DNA from: Pumilibacter intestinalis
GTDB lineage: Bacteria > Bacillota > Clostridia > Christensenellales > Pumilibacteraceae
Direction: 5' to 3'
DNA: 64,000 nt
Assembly: GCF_943193005.1 (NCBI RefSeq)
Contig: NZ_CALPCH010000005.1
Span: forward strand, 62,001 to 126,000
In this document: positions 8,091 to 16,861 of the stretch, piece after piece
Layout: every line of letters starts with the position of its first letter
Position numbering within the stretch: position 1 is the stretch's first letter
Notes under the pieces: model-generated
The model's database searches: none
Seen by the model: the letters and a program-made list of their open reading frames with translations, nothing else
What the model was told of the DNA's origin: nothing
Program-made: the position numbers and the translations under genes

Positions 8091-8393
8091 TCACGCCGAC
8101 ACCCAAGCGGACAACCCATTGATAAGAAGCGGCGCGCCCATAGCCACGACAAAGATAATCACTATGCCGATGATAAGGTTTTTGACCATATCGCGGGCAT
8201 TGATTTTTTCTTCGTTGCGGTGTGCGATTGCGATTTTGATACCGATATACGCGCCCCAAATTACGACTACCGCCGCAAGCGCGATTACGATGTACAGCCA
8301 AAAGCTGTCCATAAGTCCTTTTAATTTTTCGACGATTTGAGCAAGGCTTCCGTTCAAGCCTTCGTCTGCCGCCAATAAATTGATATTAAACAC
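8091..8393 (-). CDS. Pilin-like conjugal transfer protein (VirB2/Mbov_0395-like)
   Basis: The frame starts at GTG (8393) with AAAGGAGG 11 bases upstream and codes for 100 residues. An N-terminal amphipathic part (LNGSLAQIVEKLKGLMDSF) is followed by two membrane helices separated by AHRNEEKINARDM. This is the shape of VirB2-like pilins of Gram-positive ICEs. The second half matches the smaller protein at 2,047-2,244. It lies between a CxxCG surface protein and the VirB6-like gene. A 157-base gap with an imperfect GCGCAAA/TTTGCGC repeat separates it from the latter. Confidence 0.75.
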   Translation of the reverse strand: MFNINLLAADEGLNGSLAQIVEKLKGLMDSFWLYIVIALAAVVVIWGAYIGIKIAIAHRNEEKINARDMVKNLIIGIVIIFVVAMGAPLLINGLSAWVSA

Positions 8394-8416
8394 TATATTC
8401 TGTTCCTCCTTTTATT

Positions 8417-9922
8417 TCAGTGCTTTCTTCGCCTTGATTTTCTTAAGATGATGAATCCCGCAACGCCGCCTACCGCAAGCACAACGAGAATTACGAACAA
8501 GGCAATCGCCACGCCGTTGCCGCTATTTTCCGTTTCGGTTACGTCCGCGTTCGGCTCGTCGGGTACGTTCGGCTCGTTCGGCGTAGTAGGCTCGTCGGGT
8601 ACGTTCGGTTCGTCCGGCGTAGTAGGCTCGGTAGGTTCGTCGGGGTTGGTAGGTTCGCTCGGCTCATCGGGTACGACGGGGGTATCGGGTTCGGTAGGCT
8701 CTACGGGTTTTTCTTTCGCCGTTACTACCACCGTCTTTAACTGTTCGCCGTTCTCGTCCGCAAGCGTGATAATGACTTGTCCGTACATTTCGGAATAGTC
8801 AATCTTGTTTCCCGTTTCTTTGCTCTCGGTTACGTTCCCCTCGTCGTTCGTGAAAGTTACCGCAAAGTATCCGTTTTTCACGTCGCCGCAAGCGCATACG
8901 CGCATTACCAAAAGACTCATATTTTGGCTATCGTCCTGCACTTGCAATTCGTAGGTATGCTTGTGAATTTCGGGAATAACAGGTTCTTCGGGTTCGGGAA
9001 TGTATCCGTCGTCGCCGCTCGTTACATAGTCGCTTAAAAAGCTATAATTGCAATCAACGCAGATATGGCGCGTATAGCCAAGACTTTCGGGCGTCGCGGG
9101 TACAAGCACGTCCAAATACTTGTGTCCTTTGGGCGCAACATAGTCCGTTACGAATCTGTCGCCGCAGTCGTTACAAACGTGGTCGGTGTAGCCGTAGGTT
9201 ACGCACGTCGCCGCGTTTACCGTTTCGGTATAAGCGTGTCCATTAGGCTCGGTATAGTCCGCAATATACTCATCTCCGCAAGTCGCGCAAGTATATGTCG
9301 TATAACCGCCCTCCAAGCACGTCGGCTCGGTTATTACTTCTTCGTAATTGTGTTCGAGCGCGTCGATATAGTTATCGAAGTACACGTCGCCGCAGACTTC
9401 GCAAGTATGTTCCGTATAGCCGCGTTCGGTACAAGTGGGCGCAATCTCTTTTTCCTTATAGTCGTGTCCGAGTTCGTCCGTATAATTGTCCGAATACTCA
9501 TAACCGCAGACAATACAGAAGTGCGTGGTATAGCCTTTATGCGTACAAGTATTCGGCACAACGACAACTTCAAAGGTATGCCCTTTTGCGTTTTCCGTTT
9601 GCTCGGTGTATGTATGTCCGCAGTCCGCGCACGAATACAAAGTATATGCCGCAGTCGTACACGTTGCCGCGACCGCCGTTTCCGTGTAGTTATGCCCTTT
9701 GGCTTCGGTATAATTGTCCTTTTTCTCGTCGCCGCACTCGGTGCAAGTGTAAAGCGTATAACCCTGCTCCGTACACGTTGCCGCAATTTCCGTAGCAACG
9801 TAAACATGGTCGCAAACTTCATTCGCGCTTGCCGACACATACCCGGTAGTCATGAAAACGGTTAAAAATAACACCGCGCTTGCCGCAAGCGTTACAATGG
9901 TAGATTTGATTGTTTTAGTCAT
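8417..9922 (-). CDS. Membrane-anchored CxxCG-repeat surface protein with proline-rich stalk
   Basis: The start at ATG 9922 has GGAGG five bases upstream; an ATG 12 bases earlier lacks one. The 501-residue product has a signal peptide (1-33), about seven repeats of roughly 35 residues (ATCTxxGYTxYTCxxCGD, then a DNYT-like turn and GHxY; the last is degraded), a beta-rich module, and a Pro/Glu/Thr/Asp stalk (NVPDEPTTPNEPNVPDEP). A C-terminal membrane helix and the basic tail RKSRRRKH complete it, so it should be anchored in the membrane and project outward. The stalk is encoded by near-identical DNA repeats (about 8,540-8,710) that could vary in number. Function in contact with recipients is inferred from the transfer-operon context. 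Confidence 0.8.
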   Translation of the reverse strand: MTKTIKSTIVTLAASAVLFLTVFMTTGYVSASANEVCDHVYVATEIAATCTEQGYTLYTCTECGDEKKDNYTEAKGHNYTETAVAATCTTAAYTLYSCADCGHTYTEQTENAKGHTFEVVVVPNTCTHKGYTTHFCIVCGYEYSDNYTDELGHDYKEKEIAPTCTERGYTEHTCEVCGDVYFDNYIDALEHNYEEVITEPTCLEGGYTTYTCATCGDEYIADYTEPNGHAYTETVNAATCVTYGYTDHVCNDCGDRFVTDYVAPKGHKYLDVLVPATPESLGYTRHICVDCNYSFLSDYVTSGDDGYIPEPEEPVIPEIHKHTYELQVQDDSQNMSLLVMRVCACGDVKNGYFAVTFTNDEGNVTESKETGNKIDYSEMYGQVIITLADENGEQLKTVVVTAKEKPVEPTEPDTPVVPDEPSEPTNPDEPTEPTTPDEPNVPDEPTTPNEPNVPDEPNADVTETENSGNGVAIALFVILVVLAVGGVAGFIILRKSRRRKH

Positions 9923-9939
9923 TTTGTCCTCCATAATTT

Positions 9940-12147
9940 TTATTTGTTTTTTGCCTGTTCCTGCAATTCCAAAAGTTTCGGTAGTTCCTGCTCCAAATAA
10001 GCAATCAACGCCTTTAACTTTTGCTGTACGCTTATGTCGTAGTTTTCTATCATCAGACGGATAAGCGTAATCTTGTTTTCGAGCTTGGCTTCAAGTAATG
10101 CCGCCGCATCTTCTTCCAAGAGTGCTTCCGCCGCTTTGAAAATCTTCTTGTGTACCTCGTCCACTTTGGCTTTCCATTGTTTGTCCAAGTCCGCAACGTC
10201 CACAATCGGCTTTTGCTTTTCTTGTTCCTGTTCCCTGCGGTCAATCGCATCCAATGCTTTATCTTCCTCTTTCGTTTGACTTCCGCCGAGAATGTCAAAT
10301 ACATAATCGCGCTTCTCAAACAACCTTGCTTCGCGCTTACTTATATCCGCTTTCCCCGCCGCAAAGTAAACGTCTTTCAGTTCGTATGACGGCGTAAACC
10401 TTGACCATATCGGCTCGTAACCGCGAACGCTCACAATGGCATCGCCCTTTTCATCGCCGTTCAGTCTTTCAAGCATACCCACCGTTATAAGCGGTTGATT
10501 GCTTGCGCCCGTGTTACTGCTTGCGTTCACTTCCGCGCTTGTATTGACCGAGAAGTTTTTAATCTTCTTCTGTCCGCATAATTCCGAAAACTCGCGTCTT
10601 GTTTCTGGGTCGTCGCTGCCTATAAAGATTTTCACGTTACAGTTAGTCTTAACAATGTCGGCTACGTCCTTGCCGTACTTTGCATTGAGCTGTGAAAAGC
10701 TCTGCAAGACGAATAAATACCGTATGCCGCGGGAACGCCCTACCGTTACCATACCCTCTATATTTTCGAGCTTCGGCAGATTGCCGAACTCGTCCAAGAT
10801 GAAGTACGCTTTGCGTTTTAATATCGCCGTTTCCGTATCCTTGCGCCGCAAATTCAAGTTTGCTTTTTCCACAAGCTCCTTGTAGGTTTGCGTTATAAAC
10901 AGCGTAACAAAACGGTGGCGCGTGAACCGCTCGTCGGGAACGATTACGAATATTGCGTTCGGGCTTTCGTCCATATTCACAATGTCGATGTCGTTCTCGC
11001 TTGTCATTGAGAGTATTCCGTCGTCCGACAACTGCTGTATGTAGGCGTTTACTTCCGAAAGATAGCTCGTAAGCGTTTTGTCGCTTGTGATGAGTACGGT
11101 ATTTACAAGCCCGCGCACTTTTGAATACTCGTCGCGCCCTTCCAAAAGATATTGCTTTAACGCCGTTGTATCTTCCGAGCAATACTTCGTGATGTTATGG
11201 TACACGTTGAAAAGCTGTAACTGCTTTTCTTCCATTTTGCCGCTTATTACGTCCTCGCAGAACGCTAAGATTAGTCCGAAAATCAGATTTCTCGCGCCCT
11301 CCTCCCAAGTGGGTTGGTCTTTGTTCTGCACGGGGCATAGCGTATATACCAAGTCCATTGTGTTCTCGAAGATTTCGTCCTTTAACTCCTGCACTCTCGT
11401 CCGCGCGTCATCGTAAGACAAGAAAACTTCGCCGCAAGCGCAATATTTCCCGTCCTTGCATTGCAAGTTATTTTGCAATTCCTTTACTTGCCGGATACGC
11501 CTTATAAGCACTTGCATAGGATTCCACCTTGCCGAAGAATACGGCTCTCTGAGGTCAAGCGTAGAGATTGTGTATCCCTCGCTCTTTAACTGCTCGGCGT
11601 GTTTCTCATACAGCTCTTTCTTCGGGTCGGCTATTAGCATACTCGGCTTGCCTTTGCTTCTTCCAAGCACCGCTATATTTTGGTCTACAAACCCCGTAGT
11701 TTTACCGCTACCCGTAGTTCCTACAATTAGCGCGTGTAGTTGGCTTGTAGATATTAGCTCCAAAACCTTGCCTTTCTTTTCCGCGCCGATTACGATTTCG
11801 TCGTCTTTTTCCGTTACACCGTCCCAAGTCGTTACGGTAAACTCTTTCATTTTCCGTAGGCGTTTTACCGTCAGCCACTCGGTATCTTCCAAGTCGTTCT
11901 CTTTGAGCGCCAAGTTCTGCGCGTCTATTCGGTATAGCATCAGAAAGCCGACAAGCAACAGTCCGTTTGCAACGCCTACCGTAAGCCAATAGTTTTTGTT
12001 CCCGAATATATCCGCAAAATTTTTGCCGCCGAGAGAAAACAAAAGCGCTATTAAAATACTTACAAACACGGCTATATACGCGCCGACTATAAGCCAAGTT
12101 TTCCACCCCTTGCGCTTTTTGTGTTTGTGTGCTTCCTTTCTATTCAT
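9940..12147 (-). CDS. virD4: VirD4/TraG-type coupling protein
   Basis: A 735-residue protein with two N-terminal membrane helices (about 17-40 and 52-72), Walker A GTTGSGKTTGF (about residue 144) and Walker B YFILDEFGNLP (about 452), both typical of VirD4/TraG ATPases. These hexameric pumps bring the relaxase-DNA complex to the secretion channel. The last 120 residues form a charged coiled coil (REQEQEKQK to LLELQEQAKNK), which may bind substrates. The ATG follows GGAGG by about 13 bases. It lies 26 bases after the relaxase gene and just before the CxxCG surface gene. Confidence 0.92.
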   Translation of the reverse strand: MNRKEAHKHKKRKGWKTWLIVGAYIAVFVSILIALLFSLGGKNFADIFGNKNYWLTVGVANGLLLVGFLMLYRIDAQNLALKENDLEDTEWLTVKRLRKMKEFTVTTWDGVTEKDDEIVIGAEKKGKVLELISTSQLHALIVGTTGSGKTTGFVDQNIAVLGRSKGKPSMLIADPKKELYEKHAEQLKSEGYTISTLDLREPYSSARWNPMQVLIRRIRQVKELQNNLQCKDGKYCACGEVFLSYDDARTRVQELKDEIFENTMDLVYTLCPVQNKDQPTWEEGARNLIFGLILAFCEDVISGKMEEKQLQLFNVYHNITKYCSEDTTALKQYLLEGRDEYSKVRGLVNTVLITSDKTLTSYLSEVNAYIQQLSDDGILSMTSENDIDIVNMDESPNAIFVIVPDERFTRHRFVTLFITQTYKELVEKANLNLRRKDTETAILKRKAYFILDEFGNLPKLENIEGMVTVGRSRGIRYLFVLQSFSQLNAKYGKDVADIVKTNCNVKIFIGSDDPETRREFSELCGQKKIKNFSVNTSAEVNASSNTGASNQPLITVGMLERLNGDEKGDAIVSVRGYEPIWSRFTPSYELKDVYFAAGKADISKREARLFEKRDYVFDILGGSQTKEEDKALDAIDRREQEQEKQKPIVDVADLDKQWKAKVDEVHKKIFKAAEALLEEDAAALLEAKLENKITLIRLMIENYDISVQQKLKALIAYLEQELPKLLELQEQAKNK

Positions 12148-12173
12148 TCAAATTTCGTTTCCTCCAAATTTTT

Positions 12174-13457
12174 TTACTTTGTTTCTCCGCTCCCGTTGCC
12201 GCCCGACGAGCTTTGATTTTTCTTCCGCTCCCGCTCGATTTCTTCTTCGATTTCCTGCAAGCGGCGGGTAAAATCTCTTTCCAACAATTCGCTCTCGTTC
12301 CCGAACGAACGGAAGAATTTTCGGCAAGCGCGGTTTATCTTGTTCCTTGACATTCCGAGCGAACGCTTGAGCTTCGTATCGTTAGGCTTATGCCTACGCT
12401 TATACTCAAAAAATTCGGGTTTGATAAACTTGCATAAGTTCAGCACCAAATTCCCCTGCCGCCGTTTATAGTCCGCTTTCAGTTCCTCGATAACGTGAAT
12501 ATTGCTCTCATCGATTTTGTTCCCGTACTTCGGCAGATCGCGCTCTACGGTTTCGGATTTGCCTTTACTCGATGGAACGGTACGTTCCCCGCAGATGTTT
12601 TTGACTTCGCGTTCCCGTTCCGCCACCGCTTCGTAAAACCGCCTGTTCGCTTTCATAGCCTTTACGTCCGAGCCTATTAAAAGCTGTACTATTCTGTCTA
12701 TTCTCGGACGGAAGCTCTCCATATCTTTACTGCCGTAGGTTATGCGCCCGCTTTTCGGCAAGTCTTTGGCAAGCGATATGATTTCTTTTTTGATTTGCTC
12801 GTCGCTTGCCATTACCGCGCGAACGCCCAACAGCTCTTTCAGCTCGGCGAGTGCCTTGTCGCGGCTTTTGTAAACCTTGTCTTTGCTGTCCGACAAATAT
12901 AAGCCGAGCCGCACAAACATATTATCTATGCTTTTCTTATCTATCTTGCCGTGCCGCCTATATCGCGGCGTCCCGTCCTTGCTTTTATATTTCGGCTCTT
13001 TCTCCCAAAACACAAAGTGGATATGTAAATGGTGCGGTCTATCCAAGTGCAACGCGCACATCAAGTCCACGTTGTCCTTATGGAATTTCGCGTCCGCCAA
13101 AAACTGCGGGAACGTGCGCCTTATAAGTTCGATGCATTTTTCGGGTGTGTCTATCTTGTACGACTGCTCCTCGTTCAGCGATATAAAGCCGTGAAAGATA
13201 TGCCCTTTGTTTTCTTTGAGCTGCGCTTTCATTTCTTTTACTGTTTGTTCGGAAAGCATACCGCTTCCATTAAAAACACCCGTATTCTTTTGCAAGTATT
13301 CGAGCGCGGTACGCTTTCCCGTGCGCTTGCCCTCCGTCGTGATATACTTGTAAATATTGTCCGCGCCCGTCATATCGTAAAACGCCCGCTTACCTGCGTG
13401 TTCCGCGATTTCGTCCGCGCTTGCGCCTTTCGGCAATTTATACGGCGTGTACTGCAC
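12174..13457 (-). CDS. HUH relaxase (MobL/MobP-like)
   Basis: The protein has the three-histidine metal motif HLDRPHHLHIHFVFW at about residue 142 (from the GTG), the signature of conjugative relaxases that nick oriT and stay bound to the 5' end. A GRITYGSK region and a basic coiled C-terminus (RLQEIEEEIERERKK) follow. The coordinates use the GTG at 13,457, which has no ribosome binding site. A perfect AAAAGGAGGG stands seven bases before an ATA codon at 13,484, and the nine codons between (ISNQPVIFN) read as protein, so the true start may be ATA. The accessory gene and oriT lie upstream, the coupling protein downstream. Confidence 0.85.
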   Translation of the reverse strand: MQYTPYKLPKGASADEIAEHAGKRAFYDMTGADNIYKYITTEGKRTGKRTALEYLQKNTGVFNGSGMLSEQTVKEMKAQLKENKGHIFHGFISLNEEQSYKIDTPEKCIELIRRTFPQFLADAKFHKDNVDLMCALHLDRPHHLHIHFVFWEKEPKYKSKDGTPRYRRHGKIDKKSIDNMFVRLGLYLSDSKDKVYKSRDKALAELKELLGVRAVMASDEQIKKEIISLAKDLPKSGRITYGSKDMESFRPRIDRIVQLLIGSDVKAMKANRRFYEAVAEREREVKNICGERTVPSSKGKSETVERDLPKYGNKIDESNIHVIEELKADYKRRQGNLVLNLCKFIKPEFFEYKRRHKPNDTKLKRSLGMSRNKINRACRKFFRSFGNESELLERDFTRRLQEIEEEIERERKKNQSSSGGNGSGETK

Positions 13458-13529
13458 GTTGAATATTACGGGTTGATTGCTTATATCGAATCCCTCCTTT
13501 TCTCCGTAAAATCTTTGGCAACAGTCAAA

Positions 13530-13982
13530 TTATCTTCTTATCTTTTTTATTCCGCTCATTTCGTACTCGTAGAGATAGTCCGGCGTGTCGCTTAAAAGGC
13601 CTTGCTCGTACTGTTCCCCGTCCACGTTCAAGGCTTTATTTATGCCTTTCAAATCGTGGAACACCGACGATAGAATTGATTTGTTTATTGTTACGTTCAA
13701 CACCGTTTCTTTGAGTAGCTTTACGATAACCGCAAAACTTTTTTCGTCCAAGCCGCCCACTTGCCCGCGCACCGAAGGCGGCGTTTGTTCTTCCTGTAAT
13801 TTCGTTTCCCCGAACAGCTTTTCGCAAAGAATAGGCAAGCCGTAGAAAAGCGCGTCGTTTACTACCTTACTAAAACTCTTGTATTCGGGTAGTTTCATTA
13901 CGCGGTTTATTTGCTCGGTTATATCGCTGTCGGTTATGCGGATATGTTTTTGTATCCCGATTTTTTCTTTTTTCTCCGTCAA
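13530..13982 (-). CDS. Predicted relaxosome accessory protein
   Basis: I choose TTG 13982, about eight bases after GGGAG, giving 150 residues; the ATG at 13,997 has no binding site and would add five residues. Early residues (IQKHIRITDSDITEQINRV, then SFSKVVNDAL) fit a ribbon-helix-helix DNA-binding domain like those of MobC-type proteins, followed by helices. The gene lies between the likely oriT and the relaxase gene, where such nicking accessory proteins are normally encoded. The family assignment is based on pattern and position only. Confidence 0.6.
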   Translation of the reverse strand: MTEKKEKIGIQKHIRITDSDITEQINRVMKLPEYKSFSKVVNDALFYGLPILCEKLFGETKLQEEQTPPSVRGQVGGLDEKSFAVIVKLLKETVLNVTINKSILSSVFHDLKGINKALNVDGEQYEQGLLSDTPDYLYEYEMSGIKKIRR

Positions 13983-14012
13983 ATAATTATCTCCCATACG
14001 GCGTAGCCGCAA

Positions 14013-14106
14013 AAGCGGGTTTCCCGCTTGTTGCCCCTCGAAGGTGGGAAATAATACCACCTTCCTTATCCTGCTTACCTTTTTCTTTGAAAAGATACCA
14101 CTTTCC
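14013..14106. other. Probable origin of transfer (oriT)
   Basis: This intergenic stretch holds AAGCGGG-TTT-CCCGCTT (14,013-14,029), GAAGGTGG/CCACCTTC arms around a 9-base loop (14,040-14,064), and a direct repeat ATACCACCTTCC (14,054-14,065) / ATACCACTTTCC (14,095-14,106). Inverted plus direct repeats beside mobC-like and relaxase genes are the normal oriT arrangement. The nick site cannot be assigned from sequence alone. The site overlaps the sequence just upstream of the accessory gene, so it may also hold its promoter. Confidence 0.6.
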
Positions 14107-14138
14107 CCGCCCTTTCCCTGCGGTTAAATTAGGTTTCC

Positions 14139-15086
14139 CTACGCTGTTTCGGTTAAGACTTTATCTATCCGCGCTTTTGCTTTTTCGCAATACCGCGCGT
14201 TTAGGTCTATCCCGATATACTCTCTGTTAAGCCGCTTGGCAACTGCGCCCGTTGTGCCGCTCCCGAAGAACGGGTCTAACACAACGCCGCCTACCGCGCT
14301 CCCCGCAAGGATACACGGCTCTATAAGCCGTTCGGGAAACATCGCAAAATGCTCGTCCATTTTGTAGGTGTTCGTGCTTACCTCCCATACGTCGCGCTTA
14401 CGGCGGAACTCTTGGTCAAATTCCGAAAAATCTTTGTGCTGTCGGTTTATATTTTGCTGTAATTCCTGTCCCGTATATTTGGAATGATCCGAACGCCCGC
14501 GCTTGTAACGCGCCTTGCTTACCTCTTTCAACGGCTCTTGTATCGCCTTGTAATCGAAGTAATATTTGCTCGATTTTGACAGCAAGAATATATACTCGTG
14601 GCACTTTGTAGGGCGGTCTTTCGCGCTTTCGGGCAGACAGTTTTTCTTGTGCCAAATGATGTCCGAGCGCAAATACCAACCCCGTTCCCTTAAAGCAAAA
14701 GCAAGCATCCACGGTATGCCGATTAAATCTTTCGGCTTTATTCCGCTCCACTTTTTCGGCACTTCATAGACGCGGTTTTGCATATCAAACACGCTCTCGT
14801 TTTTGCCGCCTTTTGCAAGCGTCATCGGACCCTTACCGCTTCCCGCGTAGCTATCTCCGATATTCAGCCATAGCGTTCCGTCCTTTTTCAGAACGCGGTA
14901 AACCTCGTCAAAGACTTTAACAAGCCGCGCTATGTATTCGTCAGGTGTTTGCTCGATCCCGATTTGTCCGATTTCGCCGTAGTCCCGTAAGCCGTAATAC
15001 GGCGGAGATGTTACGCACATATCGACGCTTTCGGGCGGAAGCGTTTTCAGCGCTTCCGCCGCGTCGCCGCAAAGAATTTTATTCAC
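14139..15086 (-). CDS. Site-specific DNA methyltransferase (beta class)
   Basis: 315 residues with motif IV TSPPYYGLRDYG near residue 31 and motif I DPFFGSGTTGAVA near 270, the order of beta-class amino-methyltransferases that modify adenine N6 or cytosine N4. The GTG start overlaps the stop of the preceding gene by eight bases. No restriction endonuclease gene is adjacent, so it appears to be an orphan methylase. On an ICE such enzymes usually protect entering DNA from host restriction, which agrees with the nearby antirestriction gene. The recognition sequence cannot be inferred. Confidence 0.88.
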   Translation of the reverse strand: MNKILCGDAAEALKTLPPESVDMCVTSPPYYGLRDYGEIGQIGIEQTPDEYIARLVKVFDEVYRVLKKDGTLWLNIGDSYAGSGKGPMTLAKGGKNESVFDMQNRVYEVPKKWSGIKPKDLIGIPWMLAFALRERGWYLRSDIIWHKKNCLPESAKDRPTKCHEYIFLLSKSSKYYFDYKAIQEPLKEVSKARYKRGRSDHSKYTGQELQQNINRQHKDFSEFDQEFRRKRDVWEVSTNTYKMDEHFAMFPERLIEPCILAGSAVGGVVLDPFFGSGTTGAVAKRLNREYIGIDLNARYCEKAKARIDKVLTETA

Positions 15087-15396
15087 CGTCCGCGTTTTCC
15101 TTTTTTATCGCACGAGGCATGATAACGCTCCCGACTAAAACGCCGACCGTCTTATTTCTACGCTTGTTCTCCGCAAGTTTATCCGCGCCCTTCTTGCCGT
15201 TTACGCTGTTCATCTCCGATACGTCCAACGCGCGTTTTGCGTACATAAACAGACCTTTCAAATATCGGTCTTTGGTCAAAAAAGGCTTGCCCTCGAAAGC
15301 GTAGGCGCATACGCCTTTTACGAACTCACCCGCTTGTTTGTCCGTAAGTTCTTTGAGCATATCGTAATGCTCTCTCTTGATATTGATGTTTTTCAT
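15079..15396 (-). CDS. DUF6291-like small protein
   Basis: Starts at ATG 15,396 with CGGAGGT six bases upstream; 105 residues. The N-terminal part (KREHYDMLKELTDKQAGEFVKG and YAFEGKP) resembles small proteins found in Firmicutes phages and ICEs under DUF6291, often near replication or methylase genes. The end is basic (LAENKRRNKT). Function is unknown. It overlaps the methyltransferase gene by eight bases and follows the ArdC gene after 16 bases. Confidence 0.6.
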   Translation of the reverse strand: MKNINIKREHYDMLKELTDKQAGEFVKGVCAYAFEGKPFLTKDRYLKGLFMYAKRALDVSEMNSVNGKKGADKLAENKRRNKTVGVLVGSVIMPRAIKKENADGE

Positions 15397-15412
15397 AGTT
15401 ACCTCCGTTTTT

Positions 15413-16861
15413 TTATGATTTTGTGTTTGCAAATCGACTGCCCGTAGCTTTTGCGGCTACATCGGATATTTTCGGCGTCCGCACACTTGCAATAAACGCC
15501 GTTTCGTCTTTTGCCATTTGTTCGTAATAGGCGTTCGGCTTATCCTCGCGGAACTGATATGACGCGCGGAATATTCGCAAGAGCTGTTGCGTATCGCTCG
15601 TATGCACAGCCAATCTTGCCATAAGCGCCCGTTCGTTATTTTCTTCCGTTCCATATACCGATTTGCCGTTCCATAACGCAAGGAATTGATCTCCGCGTTT
15701 CGTCTTACTCGCTTTGTCAACAACGTCCCTATCGTCCATTCGCGTAAGGCTATCTATTCCCCTGCCCGCTGTTTCAACTGCGGCTACCGCCGTAATTGCC
15801 GCCGCTTCGTCCGTGACTTCCGCCGCGACCTCGCTCGGCGGCAAAAACACTTCCGACCGTTCCTCCTCTACGGCGCTAAGTCGCGCCATTTTTTCTGCCT
15901 TTGCCTGTTTATCTTTTTCTATTATGAACTTACAAATCTTTTCCGCATCGGCTATCGCCTTGAACAAAATATTGGGGTCTTCTTTGATTTTATCGTGCCA
16001 CCACTGAATATACGCGCTGTTGTTCTCAATGTGCTTTTCGCTTGTTTCTATACCCAAGTCCTGCTCGATGAACATAGACGCTATCTCGGCGCGTAATTCT
16101 TCTTCGGCATATTCGGGCGTTCCTTTATCGCCGTTCAATTCGCGGTTAAGTCTTGTTACGTGTCCTGTGCTGTGCCCGACTTCGTGCATAGCCGTTGCGT
16201 AAAATTCGGGCAAGTCCACAAACGCATCGCGTTCCGGCAGATGAATTTCATCGGTAGCTTTACGGTAAAACGCTTCGCTTCCACCATAGATAATCTTTGC
16301 TTCGTTGTCGCTCCAATACTGCAAAAGTTCTTCCGCGCGGCTGTTCTTTCCGCTCTCGTCTACAACATGTTTTTCACGTTCGGGAATACCCGCTATAACG
16401 TCGCCGTTGAACACGCAATAGTATTTACGAAGCGCGATTACATTTTCGTCCATATAATCGTCCCGCTCGGCTTCCGTCAGTCCATCGAGCGTATTTCTGT
16501 CAAAAGCCTGTTTGGTTTGCTTATCATAAAGCGAAAAGTATTCGATAGATACGCCCGCTTTTTTGCCCATACTGTTGCCTTCTTCATCGCGCTTAAAATC
16601 CCAACCCTTTTCTTTCATTTGGTTGTATGTAAGCCAACGGTTATCCGAGTAGCCGCGCTCCATTGTTGCCGCCGACAAGAACAGTCTGTTTACGCCGTTA
16701 TACCGTTTCCCCGTGATTGCAGATACGGGCGCGCCCGTAACTTTCCAACCTTGCCGCCAAAGGCTATGGTTATTTTCAAGGTTTGTCATAATCGTATCGA
16801 CAAGCCGTTTTCTCTGCGGCGTGAGTTTATCATAGACGCATTTTTTGTCTTTATCGCTCAA
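15413..16861 (-). CDS. ArdC-type antirestriction protein with extra C-terminal domain
   Basis: 482 residues from a TTG start 11 bases after GGAGGTG. The N-terminal region (QGWKVTGAPVSAITGKRYNG) is the ArdC ssDNA-binding domain, and HEVGHSTGH (about residue 225) is the zincin metallopeptidase site with its later glutamate in YAEEELRAEIAS. ArdC proteins coat entering single strands and resist host restriction. After an alanine-rich linker, residues about 370-460 (SLTRMDDRDVVDKA, LLRIFRAS, KPNAYYEQ) match the last domain of the giant protein at 18,430-30,246, as in prim-pol C-terminal helical modules. That added domain suggests contact with replication proteins, which is inference. Confidence 0.85.
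   Translation of the reverse strand: MSDKDKKCVYDKLTPQRKRLVDTIMTNLENNHSLWRQGWKVTGAPVSAITGKRYNGVNRLFLSAATMERGYSDNRWLTYNQMKEKGWDFKRDEEGNSMGKKAGVSIEYFSLYDKQTKQAFDRNTLDGLTEAERDDYMDENVIALRKYYCVFNGDVIAGIPEREKHVVDESGKNSRAEELLQYWSDNEAKIIYGGSEAFYRKATDEIHLPERDAFVDLPEFYATAMHEVGHSTGHVTRLNRELNGDKGTPEYAEEELRAEIASMFIEQDLGIETSEKHIENNSAYIQWWHDKIKEDPNILFKAIADAEKICKFIIEKDKQAKAEKMARLSAVEEERSEVFLPPSEVAAEVTDEAAAITAVAAVETAGRGIDSLTRMDDRDVVDKASKTKRGDQFLALWNGKSVYGTEENNERALMARLAVHTSDTQQLLRIFRASYQFREDKPNAYYEQMAKDETAFIASVRTPKISDVAAKATGSRFANTKS

Noticed and set aside
2440-9800. Possible CRISPR array from regularly spaced similar segments
   Set aside because: The segments are translated CxxCG and Pro-rich protein repeats with variable spacing and no identical direct repeats.
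9295-9840. Long open frames on both strands inside the CxxCG-repeat gene
   Set aside because: They arise because the repeated coding DNA lacks stops in other frames; their products are Arg/Tyr-rich and without motifs.
13997-14060. Longer version of the relaxosome accessory gene from 14,060
   Set aside because: The added codons fall inside the hairpins of the likely oriT and no binding site precedes that start.
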